From contig JABLXA010000021.1 of NCBI GenBank assembly GCA_013178415.1, forward strand, positions 1 through 38,026: a DNA stretch of 38,026 bases, read 5' to 3'. The position numbers were made by a program, and so were the translations under genes. The notes under the pieces are model-generated. The model worked only from the letters and a program-made list of their open reading frames with translations. It was not told where the DNA came from and ran no database searches. Below are positions 1-8,773 of the stretch, one piece after another. Source of the DNA: Bacillota bacterium (GTDB lineage Bacteria; Bacillota; SHA-98; Ch115). Positions within the stretch are counted from its first letter, which is position 1, and every line of letters starts with the position of its first letter.

Positions 1-352
1 TGCCATATAGAGTGGGATCTTTCAGGATATATGCTATGTATTGCCTGAAGAAGGTAGTGTAATATTCTAGAAGAAACTTATGGAGCGTGGTCTCCTCCCT
101 TTTCATCTTGAAATAGAAGGGGGCCACGTCATAGCTCTTGAAGAAGACTGTATTAACCAGCCTGTCGAGCACGGCAGTCTTACCCATTCGGCGAGGGGAA
201 ATGAGGGCGAGACTGGTGGAGATCTTGCGCTTGATGTTGCGATACCATTGCTCAAGCTCCCTCAGTATCTCAACCCGGTCGGTGAATTCTTCCTCAGAAA
301 CCAATTCTTCAACTGGCAATACCCGAGGCGAGATCATGAACAACCCCTCCAT
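1..352 (-). CDS. ATPase of the archaeal-ATPase/AAA type (N-terminal part, runs off the window)
   Basis: Reading the minus strand from an ATG at 352 gives an uninterrupted frame of 117 codons to the window edge. A Walker A-like motif, SPRRMGKTAVLDRL, lies near residues 44-57, preceded by an acidic, charged N-terminus (EELVSEEEFTDRVEILREL). This pattern is typical of archaeal-type P-loop ATPases often found as solitary genes in Bacteria and Archaea. The ATG at 352 is chosen because AAGGAG lies 6 bases upstream; a second in-frame ATG at 337 has no such site. A possible extended -10 promoter lies about 100 bases upstream. The rest of the protein is outside the window, so Walker B and any C-terminal nuclease-like domain cannot be checked. 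Confidence 0.72.
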   Translation of the reverse strand, partial: MEGLFMISPRVLPVEELVSEEEFTDRVEILRELEQWYRNIKRKISTSLALISPRRMGKTAVLDRLVNTVFFKSYDVAPFYFKMKREETTLHKFLLEYYTTFFRQYIAYILKDPTLYG

Positions 353-444
353 TTCCTGCTCCTTGGGCCGATATCCTGCATACATCACAGAGAGCCGACA
401 CCCCGCATACATTACAAATCAATTATTGACCTCGATCCATATTG

Positions 445-473
445 ATTATAACATGCAAGGTTCAACCAGGTAA
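445..473 (-). promoter_or_regulatory. Candidate promoter for the ATPase gene
   Basis: On the minus strand TATAAT (450-445) is preceded by TG plus one base, an extended -10, and 17 bases further upstream by TTACCT (473-468), a weak -35. The spacing is ideal, but the leader to the ATG at 352 would be about 90 bases. Only the -10 is strong. Confidence 0.35.
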
Positions 474-566
474 GCTCATCTATTCAGACTGCCGCAGGGA
501 AACAACCTTACTGCCTCGCGCACACACATAGTAGTGGTCGCAAGCCGGAAGGCGCCATCTATGGTC

Positions 567-595
567 TTGCCGTCCGGCGCGCAAGTATGTAAGAT
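567..595 (+). promoter_or_regulatory. Candidate promoter for the DUF72 gene
   Basis: TTGCCG (567-572), a 17-base spacer and TAAGAT (590-595) form a 4/6 plus 4/6 match to a sigma-A promoter. It lies just upstream of the ribosome site and the ATG at 616, so the leader would be short. Confidence 0.35.
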
Positions 596-615
596 AATTA
601 AAGGGGGCATAAGGC

Positions 616-1389
616 ATGATTCTTGTTGGCACATCGGGATTCAGCTACAGGGACTGGGTAGGCGAGTTCTATCCTGAGGGCACGAAACCGGGAGATATGC
701 TCTACTATTATGCACGACATTTCCCAGTTGTGGAACTTGACTTTAGTTACTATGCCATGCCCTCTGCTCGAACCATGTCCTCTCTTGACAGAAAGACGCC
801 CGAGGGATTCCTCTTCTGCATAAAGGCCCATAAAAGCATGACACATGAGATCAACCAGGAGAAACCGCAGGATGCTTTCCTTCAGTTCCTGGATGGAATA
901 GCGCCGATCATTCAGGCAAATAAGCTCGGATGCATACTTCTTCAGTTTCCCTGGGGATTTAAGAATACCCCCGAAAATATCGATTATGTTCGTAGGCTCC
1001 CCGATTTTCTTCCTAACCTCCCTCTGATCGTAGAATTCAGGAACATAAGCTGGTTCAGGGGCAACATATTCACCATCCTGCGATCGGAGGGCCTTGGATT
1101 TTGCATAGTTGATGAGCCCAGACTTAAGGGGCTTGTGCCGCCCATAGTTAAGGTGACCTCGCGCATATCTTATGTGAGATTCCACGGGAGAAACGCGGAG
1201 AAATGGTGGAAGCATACCGAAGCCTGGGAAAGATACAATTATCTTTATTCTGAGGAAGAACTCAAAGAATGGGTCCCCCGCATAAAGCATCTGGATAGCC
1301 TCACCGAGATCACATTTGTCTTCTTCAACAACTGTCATGCGGGGCATGCGGTAAGAAATGCGCTCATGCTGCAAGCCCTGGGCCTGTGA
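616..1389 (+). CDS. DUF72 (YecE-like) family protein
   Basis: This 257-residue protein begins MILVGTSGFSYRDWVGEFYP, the hallmark N-terminus of the DUF72/YecE family (TIM-barrel-like fold, biochemical role unknown). Further family features are YARHFPVVELDFSYYAMPS near residues 33-51, FCIKAHKSMTHEI near 72-84, LLQFPWGF and VEFRNISWF in the middle, and YVRFHGRN near residue 185. Length fits the family (about 230-280). AAAGGGGG lies about 8 bases before the ATG. It is the only plus-strand gene in the first 13 kb and ends about 30 bases before the convergent membrane gene, so it is probably monocistronic. The family assignment is secure; the function is not known. Confidence 0.9.
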   Translation: MILVGTSGFSYRDWVGEFYPEGTKPGDMLYYYARHFPVVELDFSYYAMPSARTMSSLDRKTPEGFLFCIKAHKSMTHEINQEKPQDAFLQFLDGIAPIIQANKLGCILLQFPWGFKNTPENIDYVRRLPDFLPNLPLIVEFRNISWFRGNIFTILRSEGLGFCIVDEPRLKGLVPPIVKVTSRISYVRFHGRNAEKWWKHTEAWERYNYLYSEEELKEWVPRIKHLDSLTEITFVFFNNCHAGHAVRNALMLQALGL

Positions 1390-1419
1390 AGGCCCCTCTG
1401 AATGAGTGAGGGCCGGGGC

Positions 1420-2613
1420 CTAAAGACGGATGAAGATCCGCTTCCGGTACATCCAGTAAAGAATGAGCCATTCCATGAAGAGCTGGACACCAGCTTCAAA
1501 TAGTTCCTGCCCTCTTCCGAAGAGGGGCGCGATATGTGTGCCGACGAGGAATTTGGCGATAGAGCCAAATGGAATGATATCAACCGCCAGATATATCGCT
1601 ATGGAATTCAGCCCTATCACCACAAAGGGGAAGGCCCATCTTCTATGTCCCCGGACATCTATGATCCAATAAAACACAGCCAGCAGCATAGCGCTTATCC
1701 CGCCGGTAAGCAGGGCAAAGGAGCTTGTCCATAGGCTCTTATTAATTGGAAATATCAATCCGGCCAGAAGCCCAAGTACTGTTACAATCGCTCCTGAAAG
1801 GAATAGGGCGCCAGCTTTCCTCTCACCTGCCAGCGTATGGCCTCCGGGCGCATATTCTGCACTCAACCAATGCCCGGCCAGAACACCTAACAAGCATGTG
1901 GCAATAGCCGGCAAAGTACTCAATATGCCCTCAGGATCCCAGGTGCCATAATAAAGATGCCCCGGCAGCAAGTGAGAATCCACATAGGCAGCCAGATTAT
2001 ACCCAGGCGCCAGCACCCCGACTTCCATCCCCGGCACTGGGATAAAACGCATGATAAGCCAGTAACCAAACAGGAGTCCCGCGGCAACGGCGGCCTGGAC
2101 CCTTACATGGGTCTTAAGCGCCAGAATTGAAGCAAAAAAATATGCTAGCGCTATCCGTTGGAGCACGCCCATCACGCGCAATGGTCCTATGGCTGGCAAC
2201 CGACCAAAATCGATATTGTAAAAGATTCCTAATAGAAAAAGGATCAAGGCGCGCGTGGCGACATGTCGCAGAATAGCAATATGGTCATCCCCGCGCTCGA
2301 GACGTCTCCGGAGTGAGAATACTAGTGATACCCCCACTATGAAGATGAATAACGGAAAGATCAGATCATAAAAAGTAAAGCCATCCCATTCTGAATGCGT
2401 CAATTGATTGATCAGAAATCCAGTACCTGGAAGCCCAAGGCCCATCAGACCATCCACAATTCCCCGCGCTCCAATGATCCAAAACATATCAAAACCACGA
2501 AGAGCGTCAAGGGACATAAGGCGACCCTTTGGTGATGACAATAACGACCCCCCAGAGTTCGGTGCCATGAATATCAGAACAGATAAAGTGGTCATATCTG
2601 AAGCCATTACCAT
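1420..2613 (-). CDS. Multi-pass membrane acyltransferase-like protein (HGSNAT/DUF5009 family)
   Basis: The protein carries the family signature RLMSLDALRGFDMFWIIG near residues 31-48, followed by about ten hydrophobic segments and a C-terminus ending MEWLILYWMYRKRIFIRL. The family is related to heparan-alpha-glucosaminide N-acetyltransferase, which acetylates terminal amino sugars across a membrane; bacterial members often sit in glycan-degradation loci. Here it is next to a sugar isomerase and upstream of an alpha-mannosidase, which fits but does not prove such a role. The start is uncertain. ATG at 2613 gives 397 residues but lacks a good ribosome site; ATG at 2517 has AAAGGG about 7 bases upstream and would begin MSLDALRGFD. 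Confidence 0.8.
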   Translation of the reverse strand: MVMASDMTTLSVLIFMAPNSGGSLLSSPKGRLMSLDALRGFDMFWIIGARGIVDGLMGLGLPGTGFLINQLTHSEWDGFTFYDLIFPLFIFIVGVSLVFSLRRRLERGDDHIAILRHVATRALILFLLGIFYNIDFGRLPAIGPLRVMGVLQRIALAYFFASILALKTHVRVQAAVAAGLLFGYWLIMRFIPVPGMEVGVLAPGYNLAAYVDSHLLPGHLYYGTWDPEGILSTLPAIATCLLGVLAGHWLSAEYAPGGHTLAGERKAGALFLSGAIVTVLGLLAGLIFPINKSLWTSSFALLTGGISAMLLAVFYWIIDVRGHRRWAFPFVVIGLNSIAIYLAVDIIPFGSIAKFLVGTHIAPLFGRGQELFEAGVQLFMEWLILYWMYRKRIFIRL

Positions 2614-2718
2614 TATAACAATAGATCGCCTTCAGGGTCACCTGACAATATAAGGAATAGGAGACCGAAGGCATAATGCAATAGGGGTAGAGACACGGGT
2701 GGCTAGAAATATGGCGAT

Positions 2719-2740
2719 GGGGCGCCTCTTTTGGCGCCCC
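2719..2740 (-). terminator. Terminator-like hairpin after the isomerase gene
   Basis: GGGGCGCC and GGCGCCCC form a perfect 8-bp stem around a 6-base loop, about 50 bases past the stop of the minus-strand isomerase. No run of T follows, so intrinsic termination is plausible but not certain. Confidence 0.5.
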
Positions 2741-2787
2741 GTCCGGTCTTCGCAGATTCGGTTCTCGCCCGCTCGAGCTTTACACGC

Positions 2788-4203
2788 TCAATCCACATTA
2801 TGCAGGTATACGTCCCAGCCAAGGTAATTCCCCATAGCCTCGTAAAGAACGCTAGATGTCTCGGAAAGGTTTACTGCCACATGATGTTCAAACCCATTAT
2901 TGCATATATAGCTAAGTAGATCTTGAAGGTTTGGAATCTCGATGACGCCATAGCCGCCAAACGTATCTAAAGGATCGTCTGTAAACCTTCCCTCACCAAT
3001 ATAAGCTGAAATGACCCCATTTATATCGTCAGTCGACACACGGGCAAAAGTGCACGGTCCTGGCTTGATCCTGCCAAAGACAGCGCCATATGCATTATCC
3101 TTGCCTACATCACCAGCGATTATCTTCTGGTAGTCGACATATGCCCCCATCAATACATCCTTGGGAAGATTGCTGCAATGGAAGACAACAGCCTTATCAG
3201 GATCATCACCATAGTTATTGTTCCAGTCCACCAGAGCGCTCGGACGTCCCGACGCTTGTTGCAGCGCATACATGCCTATGAGACCTGGTATATCGACCTC
3301 ACACGCGCTTGGCGCTAAAACATTGGTCATCATGCTCATAACTGCGCAGGGAACAATTCCGAAAAACTGTTCCATTGAAGTCCAACATTGTATGGTAGTG
3401 GCTGCAAGATCGTTGGACTTCATCCAATCCTCGACTACGACCGCGAACTTCGCCATCTTGATTAGCGCCCCTTCTGGCACCCTGCTGGCGTCCGCATAGG
3501 CGCGAATTGCGTCCACCTTTTCTTTCACGGCAGGATCACCATCTCCAAGACGCCACGCACGACCAAATATCTCAGAAAGATCGATGGGCTCGACTGTAAT
3601 CCCTGCCGCTTCAAGAAGCTTTTCGCTGTACCTCACAGTATTGAAAGCGGCGGGCCTGGTGCCAATCGCGCCGATCCTGAGGTGTTTCAGGCCTTTCACA
3701 GTCCGGCAGACTGCAGCGAACCATTTCAGATCTTCCCTGAATTCTTTCGAAGATGGAGCCATAGTGTGCACTCTGGTGAGAGAGAAAGGAATGCCATATT
3801 GATTCAAATTGTTGCACACGGACAATTTACCGCAAAAACTATCCCTCCGGTTCTCAACCGTCATTTTCCCTATCTCGTCTGGAAACGCATGGACAAGCAC
3901 GGGAACATCAAGACCTGAGAACCTTATGGTGTTGGCTACTGCGCGCTCGTCTCCGAAATTGGGAAGCGTAACCAGGATTCCATCGATCTCTTCCTTGTGG
4001 GCCTTAAAGAGATCAGCGCACTTTTTCGCATCACTGAGACTCTCCACGCTGCCAAATTTCGTGTCCTGAGGAGTGAGGGCAATGGCCTTGATCCCTTCCT
4101 CAGCCAAGACATCCAAAATCTCCTTCCGGCCCGAATCGCACAAATGGCCGGGGAAAAACCCGCGATTGCCAACGATAACGCCTAGAGTGATTTCCTTCAT
4201 CAT
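2788..4203 (-). CDS. L-fucose/L-arabinose isomerase-fold sugar isomerase (isomerase 1)
   Basis: This 471-residue protein resembles the L-fucose/L-arabinose isomerase-like family, Mn-dependent ketol isomerases of free sugars. It starts MMKEITLGVIVGNRGFFPGHL and has the domain order of the family, including IGTRPAAFNTVRYSEKLLEAAGI near residue 180. The likely metal ligands are Glu in SACEVD (about residue 305), Asp in LVDWNNNYG and His in VFHCSNLP. AAGGAGG lies about 7 bases before the ATG. It is one of three proteins of this fold in the window; the other two (11708-13204 and 23131-24570) are clearly different in sequence, so they probably act on different sugars or steps. A 16-bp inverted repeat at 4249-4264 is a candidate operator. 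The substrate is unknown. Confidence 0.8.
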   Translation of the reverse strand: MMKEITLGVIVGNRGFFPGHLCDSGRKEILDVLAEEGIKAIALTPQDTKFGSVESLSDAKKCADLFKAHKEEIDGILVTLPNFGDERAVANTIRFSGLDVPVLVHAFPDEIGKMTVENRRDSFCGKLSVCNNLNQYGIPFSLTRVHTMAPSSKEFREDLKWFAAVCRTVKGLKHLRIGAIGTRPAAFNTVRYSEKLLEAAGITVEPIDLSEIFGRAWRLGDGDPAVKEKVDAIRAYADASRVPEGALIKMAKFAVVVEDWMKSNDLAATTIQCWTSMEQFFGIVPCAVMSMMTNVLAPSACEVDIPGLIGMYALQQASGRPSALVDWNNNYGDDPDKAVVFHCSNLPKDVLMGAYVDYQKIIAGDVGKDNAYGAVFGRIKPGPCTFARVSTDDINGVISAYIGEGRFTDDPLDTFGGYGVIEIPNLQDLLSYICNNGFEHHVAVNLSETSSVLYEAMGNYLGWDVYLHNVD

Positions 4204-4248
4204 GCGAACCTCCTTCTTTTATGGCTTGAACCCTCTACCTTGGTGCAT

Positions 4249-4264
4249 GGGTAATCTGTTACCC
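4249..4264. promoter_or_regulatory. Inverted repeat, candidate operator of isomerase 1
   Basis: GGGTAA-TCTG-TTACCC is a perfect 6-bp inverted repeat about 45 bases upstream of the isomerase start. No convincing -10/-35 pair was seen around it, so it could be an operator or a small RNA hairpin in the leader. Confidence 0.35.
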
Positions 4265-4387
4265 AAAACCCACTCCCCGCCTGGTGGTCGCCAATGTACC
4301 GGGTGGGCGTGGCAAAGCCATCTGGGCAGAAGACCTGCACAACGGTCAGACATCTGAGAATTCAAGAGTCTGTGAGCGCCGTCCGAT

Positions 4388-4693
4388 TCAATGCTTAGCC
4401 TCCTTCAAAACTATATATCTTTGTTGGATCATGCGCCGAAAGCTGGCGCTGGCGGCGGACCAGTCGAGCACATCCACCTTAAATGGCAGATCAGATTCGG
4501 AAAAGGCATCCCGGATTTCTCCCAATAGCTCAAAATTCAAAGGTTCAGCTGTGATTATCGCCAAATCGAGGTCGGAAAACTCCCGCGCGGCCCCCGTCAC
4601 TCGAGAGCCAAAGGCCCAGACTTCGCATTCCGGCACATATTTTTCCAAAATCTCCTGCACAATACGATAATGCTCAGGGCGGAGGTCAAGCAT
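4388..4693 (-). CDS. mntA: MntA-type minimal nucleotidyltransferase antitoxin
   Basis: The 101-residue protein carries the minimal nucleotidyltransferase motif: GSR at residues 29-31, SDLDL at 40-44 (Asp41 and Asp43 as metal ligands) and a third acidic strand, FKVDVLD, near 71-77. Enzymes of this kind in type VII toxin-antitoxin systems neutralise their HEPN partner by AMPylating a tyrosine. It overlaps the upstream HEPN gene by 8 bases, with its ribosome site inside that gene, so translation is probably coupled. The gene order (HEPN first, nucleotidyltransferase second) is the usual one for hepT-mntA. It is a complete, typical-length member. Confidence 0.85.
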   Translation of the reverse strand: MLDLRPEHYRIVQEILEKYVPECEVWAFGSRVTGAAREFSDLDLAIITAEPLNFELLGEIRDAFSESDLPFKVDVLDWSAASASFRRMIQQRYIVLKEAKH

Positions 4694-5090
4694 CCTTAAT
4701 GCCCTCCTCCAGATGTTTCAGCAGCGATGTCACGTCATCCAAAAAGAGCAATGCTTTCTCGTAGACGGCCCGGGCTACCTCAACATTATAGACATGCGAT
4801 GTCTCATTACGCGCTTCAAGGTATCCAAACCACTTTATGGGATCTGTGATCAGTCCGATCCGCGCTGCTTCCCGAAAAAGATCACGTTTCGTCCTGAACT
4901 CGCTTTCGGGAATCCCGGCCTTCCGCAAATAGCGCTGCATTAGCTTCCAGGATAAATCCATAGTATATTCGAAACGCTGAATTACCGCATCGCGTAGCTC
5001 CTCATCGGCGGGCGCAGCGATAGACCTATCAACTCCACGCTTGAGGGAAGCTATTGCCAGGGCCAATGGAGAAAGGTCAATGCTCGGCAC
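4686..5090 (-). CDS. hepT: HepT-type HEPN toxin (nucleotidyltransferase substrate-binding, HI0074 family)
   Basis: A small all-helical protein with the HEPN RNase motif R-x4-H-x-Y, seen as RNETSHVY (Arg94, His99, Tyr101 counting from the GTG). The tyrosine two residues after the histidine is the position AMPylated by MntA in characterised pairs. The frame is open up to a TTG at 5108, but that codon lies inside the sequence TTGAGGAG, which is itself the likely ribosome site; the GTG at 5090, 10 bases further, is the better start and gives 134 residues. The partner antitoxin follows with an 8-base overlap. The pair sits between a sugar isomerase and the end of the mannosidase operon, an accessory insertion in a metabolic region. 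Confidence 0.83.
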   Translation of the reverse strand: MPSIDLSPLALAIASLKRGVDRSIAAPADEELRDAVIQRFEYTMDLSWKLMQRYLRKAGIPESEFRTKRDLFREAARIGLITDPIKWFGYLEARNETSHVYNVEVARAVYEKALLFLDDVTSLLKHLEEGIKDA

Positions 5091-5137
5091 GCGACACCAA
5101 CTCCTCAATATATGATAATCAGATATCTATTTCTCAC

Positions 5138-5163
5138 AGAGGCGGGAGAATCCCCCCGCCTCT
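5138..5163 (-). terminator. Terminator-like hairpin after the mannosidase gene
   Basis: AGAGGCGGG and CCCGCCTCT form a 9-bp stem with an 8-base loop, 10 bases past the mannosidase stop and before the hepT start. It lacks a clean T-tract. Confidence 0.5.
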
Positions 5164-5172
5164 TGCACGCTT

Positions 5173-8100
5173 CTACCTGGCCCTCTTCAGCCGCAATGTG
5201 CGGATCTCCCAGGCTCTAATAAGAAAACACAGTTTTCCATCCTCGCCGATCCTCAGCGGAGGTGAAGTTATTTCCCGTTCCATAAGATCTGTCTCACAAA
5301 GCCTGGTTATCTCAACCGGCAGGTTCAAGGTTATCACTGCTTGAGTATCCTGCCCTGCAGCCTCATAAATCCGGAGAATCAGATCCTCGCCATCCTCAGC
5401 CTGTTTAAGGGCGCTAACCATCACATTCGCCGGTTCCACGCAAAGGTAGCTTCGCTCCAGATAAGCACATTTCCTACCAATGCCCTCAGGGCCTTCATTG
5501 CCCGGGGATATCCCCTCCGGACTAGGAGTCTCCGGAACTGTGGCTTCCTGACTCTCCGAGATTGAGACCCCCTCATCCCCACCCCGGAACAGGGGTTCTG
5601 CAATCAGCGGATGATTGAACTCATAGGCGCGCCGGCAAGTCTCAGCCTGCCGCCAGTCACCGGCGTGAGGATAGATGGAATAGGTAAAATCCTGTACCCC
5701 AGTATCTGGCTGCGGATCTGGATCATAGCTACTCCTCACTAGGGTCATGCGCATTGTGTTACCACTTACGTCAAAGCCGTACTTCGCGTTGTTAAGAAGG
5801 CTCACCCCATATTCACCATCTGAGAGATCAATCCATTTCTGCCCGGGGAGTTCTCTCCCATCCGCCGTCCGCTCGCTCCAGCCAAAGGGAATTTCGTATG
5901 TAGCTTTGCTGGCGCCCAGACGCGGAGTAAAGGATACTTTGAGCATGGGAGCATCTTTTTTGGCCGTCCCCATCTCCTGCCAATCCAGGTGTGTGAAGAA
6001 ATCAATGCGCCGCACCCCTCGATAAAGACAGATCTCCTGCGCTATTGTGGAGTTGCGCCACCGGTATTTCAGGCGCGCTGTCGCCATAACCGGTCCCTTT
6101 TCCCCTAATTCCAGCATTTCTGGGGTGTACAGATTCTCCTGCCGCCTTATAGGACCCAGCACCCAGGAAGACATGGGATGAGGCATTTCCTCCAGCACCT
6201 GGAATAGATTGGCCGGCATGGGGCTTAGAAATTCCCCCTCAGCCTCCAATCCCATAGGGGCCGTAGGTTTGAAACGGAAGACCTCTCTGCCGGACGAACG
6301 ATCCACCAGGCGATGAATAGTGCCTGTCTTCCTGTCGATTTCGAGGGTAAAGAAGACATTCTGAAGGAGGATATTTCCAGGTTTATGCGAATCTCCATGG
6401 CTGCGCTTCTCCTGTTCCTCTATTGCCACGAGTTCTTGGTCCCCTTCAACCCTTCCGCTAGCGTCGCAAGGCGCGGTGGTTTCATGGATGCCTTGGATTT
6501 CTGTATCTGCCGGGGCAGCCGTGATCCTGGGCAGCGTTTCTTTGGTGAGGAAGAAGGTCTTATAACCTGTGCCAGGCACATCCTGAGCCAGGAAGAGGAT
6601 CTCATCTCCCACTATTTGAATGGGGCCGACATTGCCTCTAGCATCTCTCACACTGCGCGCCATTTCCATGATCGCCTTTGGAACCCGTGCCCGAACCACT
6701 TCAGTGCGAGTCCATGGCAGGGAATTGAAGACTACAACCGGATAGCCGTCGCGAACTGCACCGGCGATCTTTCTCGCAAGATAGGCTCGCGCATCCTTCC
6801 CCGCAGCGCCTGCCAGAGCAAGCGCCCGCTCTGCCAGCTGGCCTGAATATTCATATGAAGGCTCAATGGCGCTTCCGTCAAGGATATCATGGAACTGGTT
6901 AAAGAGCGTGTTTTCCCAGGCTTCGGCAAAGGCCTTTACAGGGTAGACAAACCCCCTGGCCGCGTCTGATTCACCATGAGCGCAGCCAGCGCCTTGATCG
7001 CACGTCATCTTGTCAGCATTCGGATCCATTCTGGACGCAGCGTCGCCGGCTGCCTGGCAGCTCGCCAAGGCTGCGAATATCTCGCTATCCACGAGTCGAT
7101 TCTCACATTCCCGATTCCAGCGTTTGATCTCCGAGTGGCTCGTATAACAGCCATCGAAGGTGAAATTGAACTCACCGCGGACCACTGGTAGAACCGGTTT
7201 CTCTGCCACCACCGCGTCATAAAAATCCTCCACCCTGCTGAAACGTAGTTCGGGCAAACATGGAAGCTTCTGCATGAAATGAGCGCGCCTGATATCTTCA
7301 CGGGTAGGCCCGCCGCCATGGTCTCCAACACCATAGACAAACATGCTGTTCTTCAAACCATAATGCTCCGCCAATTCCTGGCTAATGGCACTCACCCGTT
7401 CCGGCCTGATTTCATTATTGTAAATGCTGCTAAAAGCCAGCACCCGTGAACCATCAGGCCCTTCCCACCAAAAGATGCGTTTGCCAGGAGCGCAACGCAT
7501 GAAATAGTAGTAATCAAGGCCCGCCTTTTTAAGGATTTGGGGCATTGTGGCTGGATGACCGAAAGTGTCAGGTTCCCAGCAGATACGAGGTTCCAGGCCA
7601 AAATGCTCTCTGGCGTATTTCTTTGCGTAGAGGATCTGGCGAACAATAGCTTCCCCGCTGGCCATGTTCAAATCGCCCTCGACCCAGGTGGAAGCCGTAA
7701 CATCCCAGCGCCTCTCCTGAATGCGCTTCCGCATCCTGGCAAAAATCTCAGGAAATCTTTTCTCGGTCAATTTATACACAGCAGTCTGGCTCTGCGAGAA
7801 AGTGAGATCGGGAAATTCGTCCATGAGGTCGCTCACCGTCGTGAAATCTCGCTTTACAACATCCACAGTATCTTCCCATGGCCACATCCAATTCATGTCT
7901 ATATGGGCATGACCAATGAGGTGTATAACCTGCTTCTTGACTTCATTGCGCAAGGAGAGAAGAATCTGACGCGCCTCAGAAATGAAACCCTCAAGCTCGT
8001 CCCAGCTGCCGAGATCTCCTTTTTTCTCCCAAAGAGCCAGGACTCCGGCCAGGACTTCCCCAGCCCCGCTAACACGCCGGGCAAAATTAAGTTCCTGGAT

Positions 8101-8628
8101 GAAAGAGCCTAAGTCTAATATGACATTCTCAACCCTGGAATAATTCACCCAGACATCGCCCATCCCGACCATGCTTCTCCGCGGCTGGAAACGGAACGCG
8201 ACAAGGTGCCGCTCTCCGGGAGTGACTGCTTCGCTGAGAATGATCTGAGGCCCCCGCATATCTGTCCAGTAAGGCGCGTCCAGAGCCACCTTGCCATCTA
8301 CATAAACGGTCGCCCCGAGGAAAACAGTCGCCTCTAGGGCAGCCCTCGTCCCGGCCAACGGAATCCCTTTAATCTCCTCAGGGAACTCAACCCATGTCCG
8401 CACCCAGGCGGGTCCATCGTTGCCGTCCCACTCATCAGGCAGAGGCTGCCATCCCCCCGGCGGCGCGAAATCTGGCGCTGCCGCCTCATCCGTTTCCTGG
8501 GTCTCTCCCTGGAAGAATTCCCACCGGCCGAGATAATGGTACCGATCCAGTGTTCCCAGCCTTTTCCGCAGATAAGTCAGAAAGGCATCTAGTTTTGCTT
8601 CATCGCAGATTGAAACACCCATACCCAA
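5173..8628 (-). CDS. Alpha-mannosidase, glycoside hydrolase family 38
   Basis: This large protein (1151 residues, near the usual 1000-1150) is a retaining alpha-mannosidase. Residues 1-230 form the N-terminal beta-rich region. The catalytic domain starts at HLIGHAHIDMNWMWPWEDTV (about 236-255), where His242 and Asp244 match the zinc ligands of GH38. The nucleophile is Asp354 in WEPDTFGHPATMPQ. Beta-sandwich domains follow, with YGVSLLNNAKYGFDV near residue 945. No signal peptide is seen, so it probably acts in the cytoplasm on imported oligosaccharides. The start is uncertain: TTG at 8628 lies 13 bases after AGGAGG, and ATG at 8622 lies two codons further in. It lies about 145 bases downstream of the dehydratase-dha gene group and is probably co-regulated with it. 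Confidence 0.93.
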   Translation of the reverse strand: MGMGVSICDEAKLDAFLTYLRKRLGTLDRYHYLGRWEFFQGETQETDEAAAPDFAPPGGWQPLPDEWDGNDGPAWVRTWVEFPEEIKGIPLAGTRAALEATVFLGATVYVDGKVALDAPYWTDMRGPQIILSEAVTPGERHLVAFRFQPRRSMVGMGDVWVNYSRVENVILDLGSFIQELNFARRVSGAGEVLAGVLALWEKKGDLGSWDELEGFISEARQILLSLRNEVKKQVIHLIGHAHIDMNWMWPWEDTVDVVKRDFTTVSDLMDEFPDLTFSQSQTAVYKLTEKRFPEIFARMRKRIQERRWDVTASTWVEGDLNMASGEAIVRQILYAKKYAREHFGLEPRICWEPDTFGHPATMPQILKKAGLDYYYFMRCAPGKRIFWWEGPDGSRVLAFSSIYNNEIRPERVSAISQELAEHYGLKNSMFVYGVGDHGGGPTREDIRRAHFMQKLPCLPELRFSRVEDFYDAVVAEKPVLPVVRGEFNFTFDGCYTSHSEIKRWNRECENRLVDSEIFAALASCQAAGDAASRMDPNADKMTCDQGAGCAHGESDAARGFVYPVKAFAEAWENTLFNQFHDILDGSAIEPSYEYSGQLAERALALAGAAGKDARAYLARKIAGAVRDGYPVVVFNSLPWTRTEVVRARVPKAIMEMARSVRDARGNVGPIQIVGDEILFLAQDVPGTGYKTFFLTKETLPRITAAPADTEIQGIHETTAPCDASGRVEGDQELVAIEEQEKRSHGDSHKPGNILLQNVFFTLEIDRKTGTIHRLVDRSSGREVFRFKPTAPMGLEAEGEFLSPMPANLFQVLEEMPHPMSSWVLGPIRRQENLYTPEMLELGEKGPVMATARLKYRWRNSTIAQEICLYRGVRRIDFFTHLDWQEMGTAKKDAPMLKVSFTPRLGASKATYEIPFGWSERTADGRELPGQKWIDLSDGEYGVSLLNNAKYGFDVSGNTMRMTLVRSSYDPDPQPDTGVQDFTYSIYPHAGDWRQAETCRRAYEFNHPLIAEPLFRGGDEGVSISESQEATVPETPSPEGISPGNEGPEGIGRKCAYLERSYLCVEPANVMVSALKQAEDGEDLILRIYEAAGQDTQAVITLNLPVEITRLCETDLMEREITSPPLRIGEDGKLCFLIRAWEIRTLRLKRAR

Positions 8629-8773
8629 TCGGCGCAGGAAGCCTCCTATTAACCTTTAATAAGGAAGTCCACGCCCATATCCCCCTTCCGTCAATTAGAC
8701 TATTTACCCGCGGCGGCAGGCCGGAAACGCCCATTCTGCTGCACCACCACGAGACATAGAAAATAGCGATCAA

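Noticed and set aside
80-473. Two plus-strand open frames at the left edge
   Set aside because: They lie antisense to the ATPase frame, which has a P-loop motif and a good ribosome site, so they are shadows.
598-1374. 258-codon minus-strand frame antisense to the DUF72 gene
   Set aside because: Nearly as long as the DUF72 frame, but without recognisable motifs, while the plus frame shows clear DUF72 signatures.
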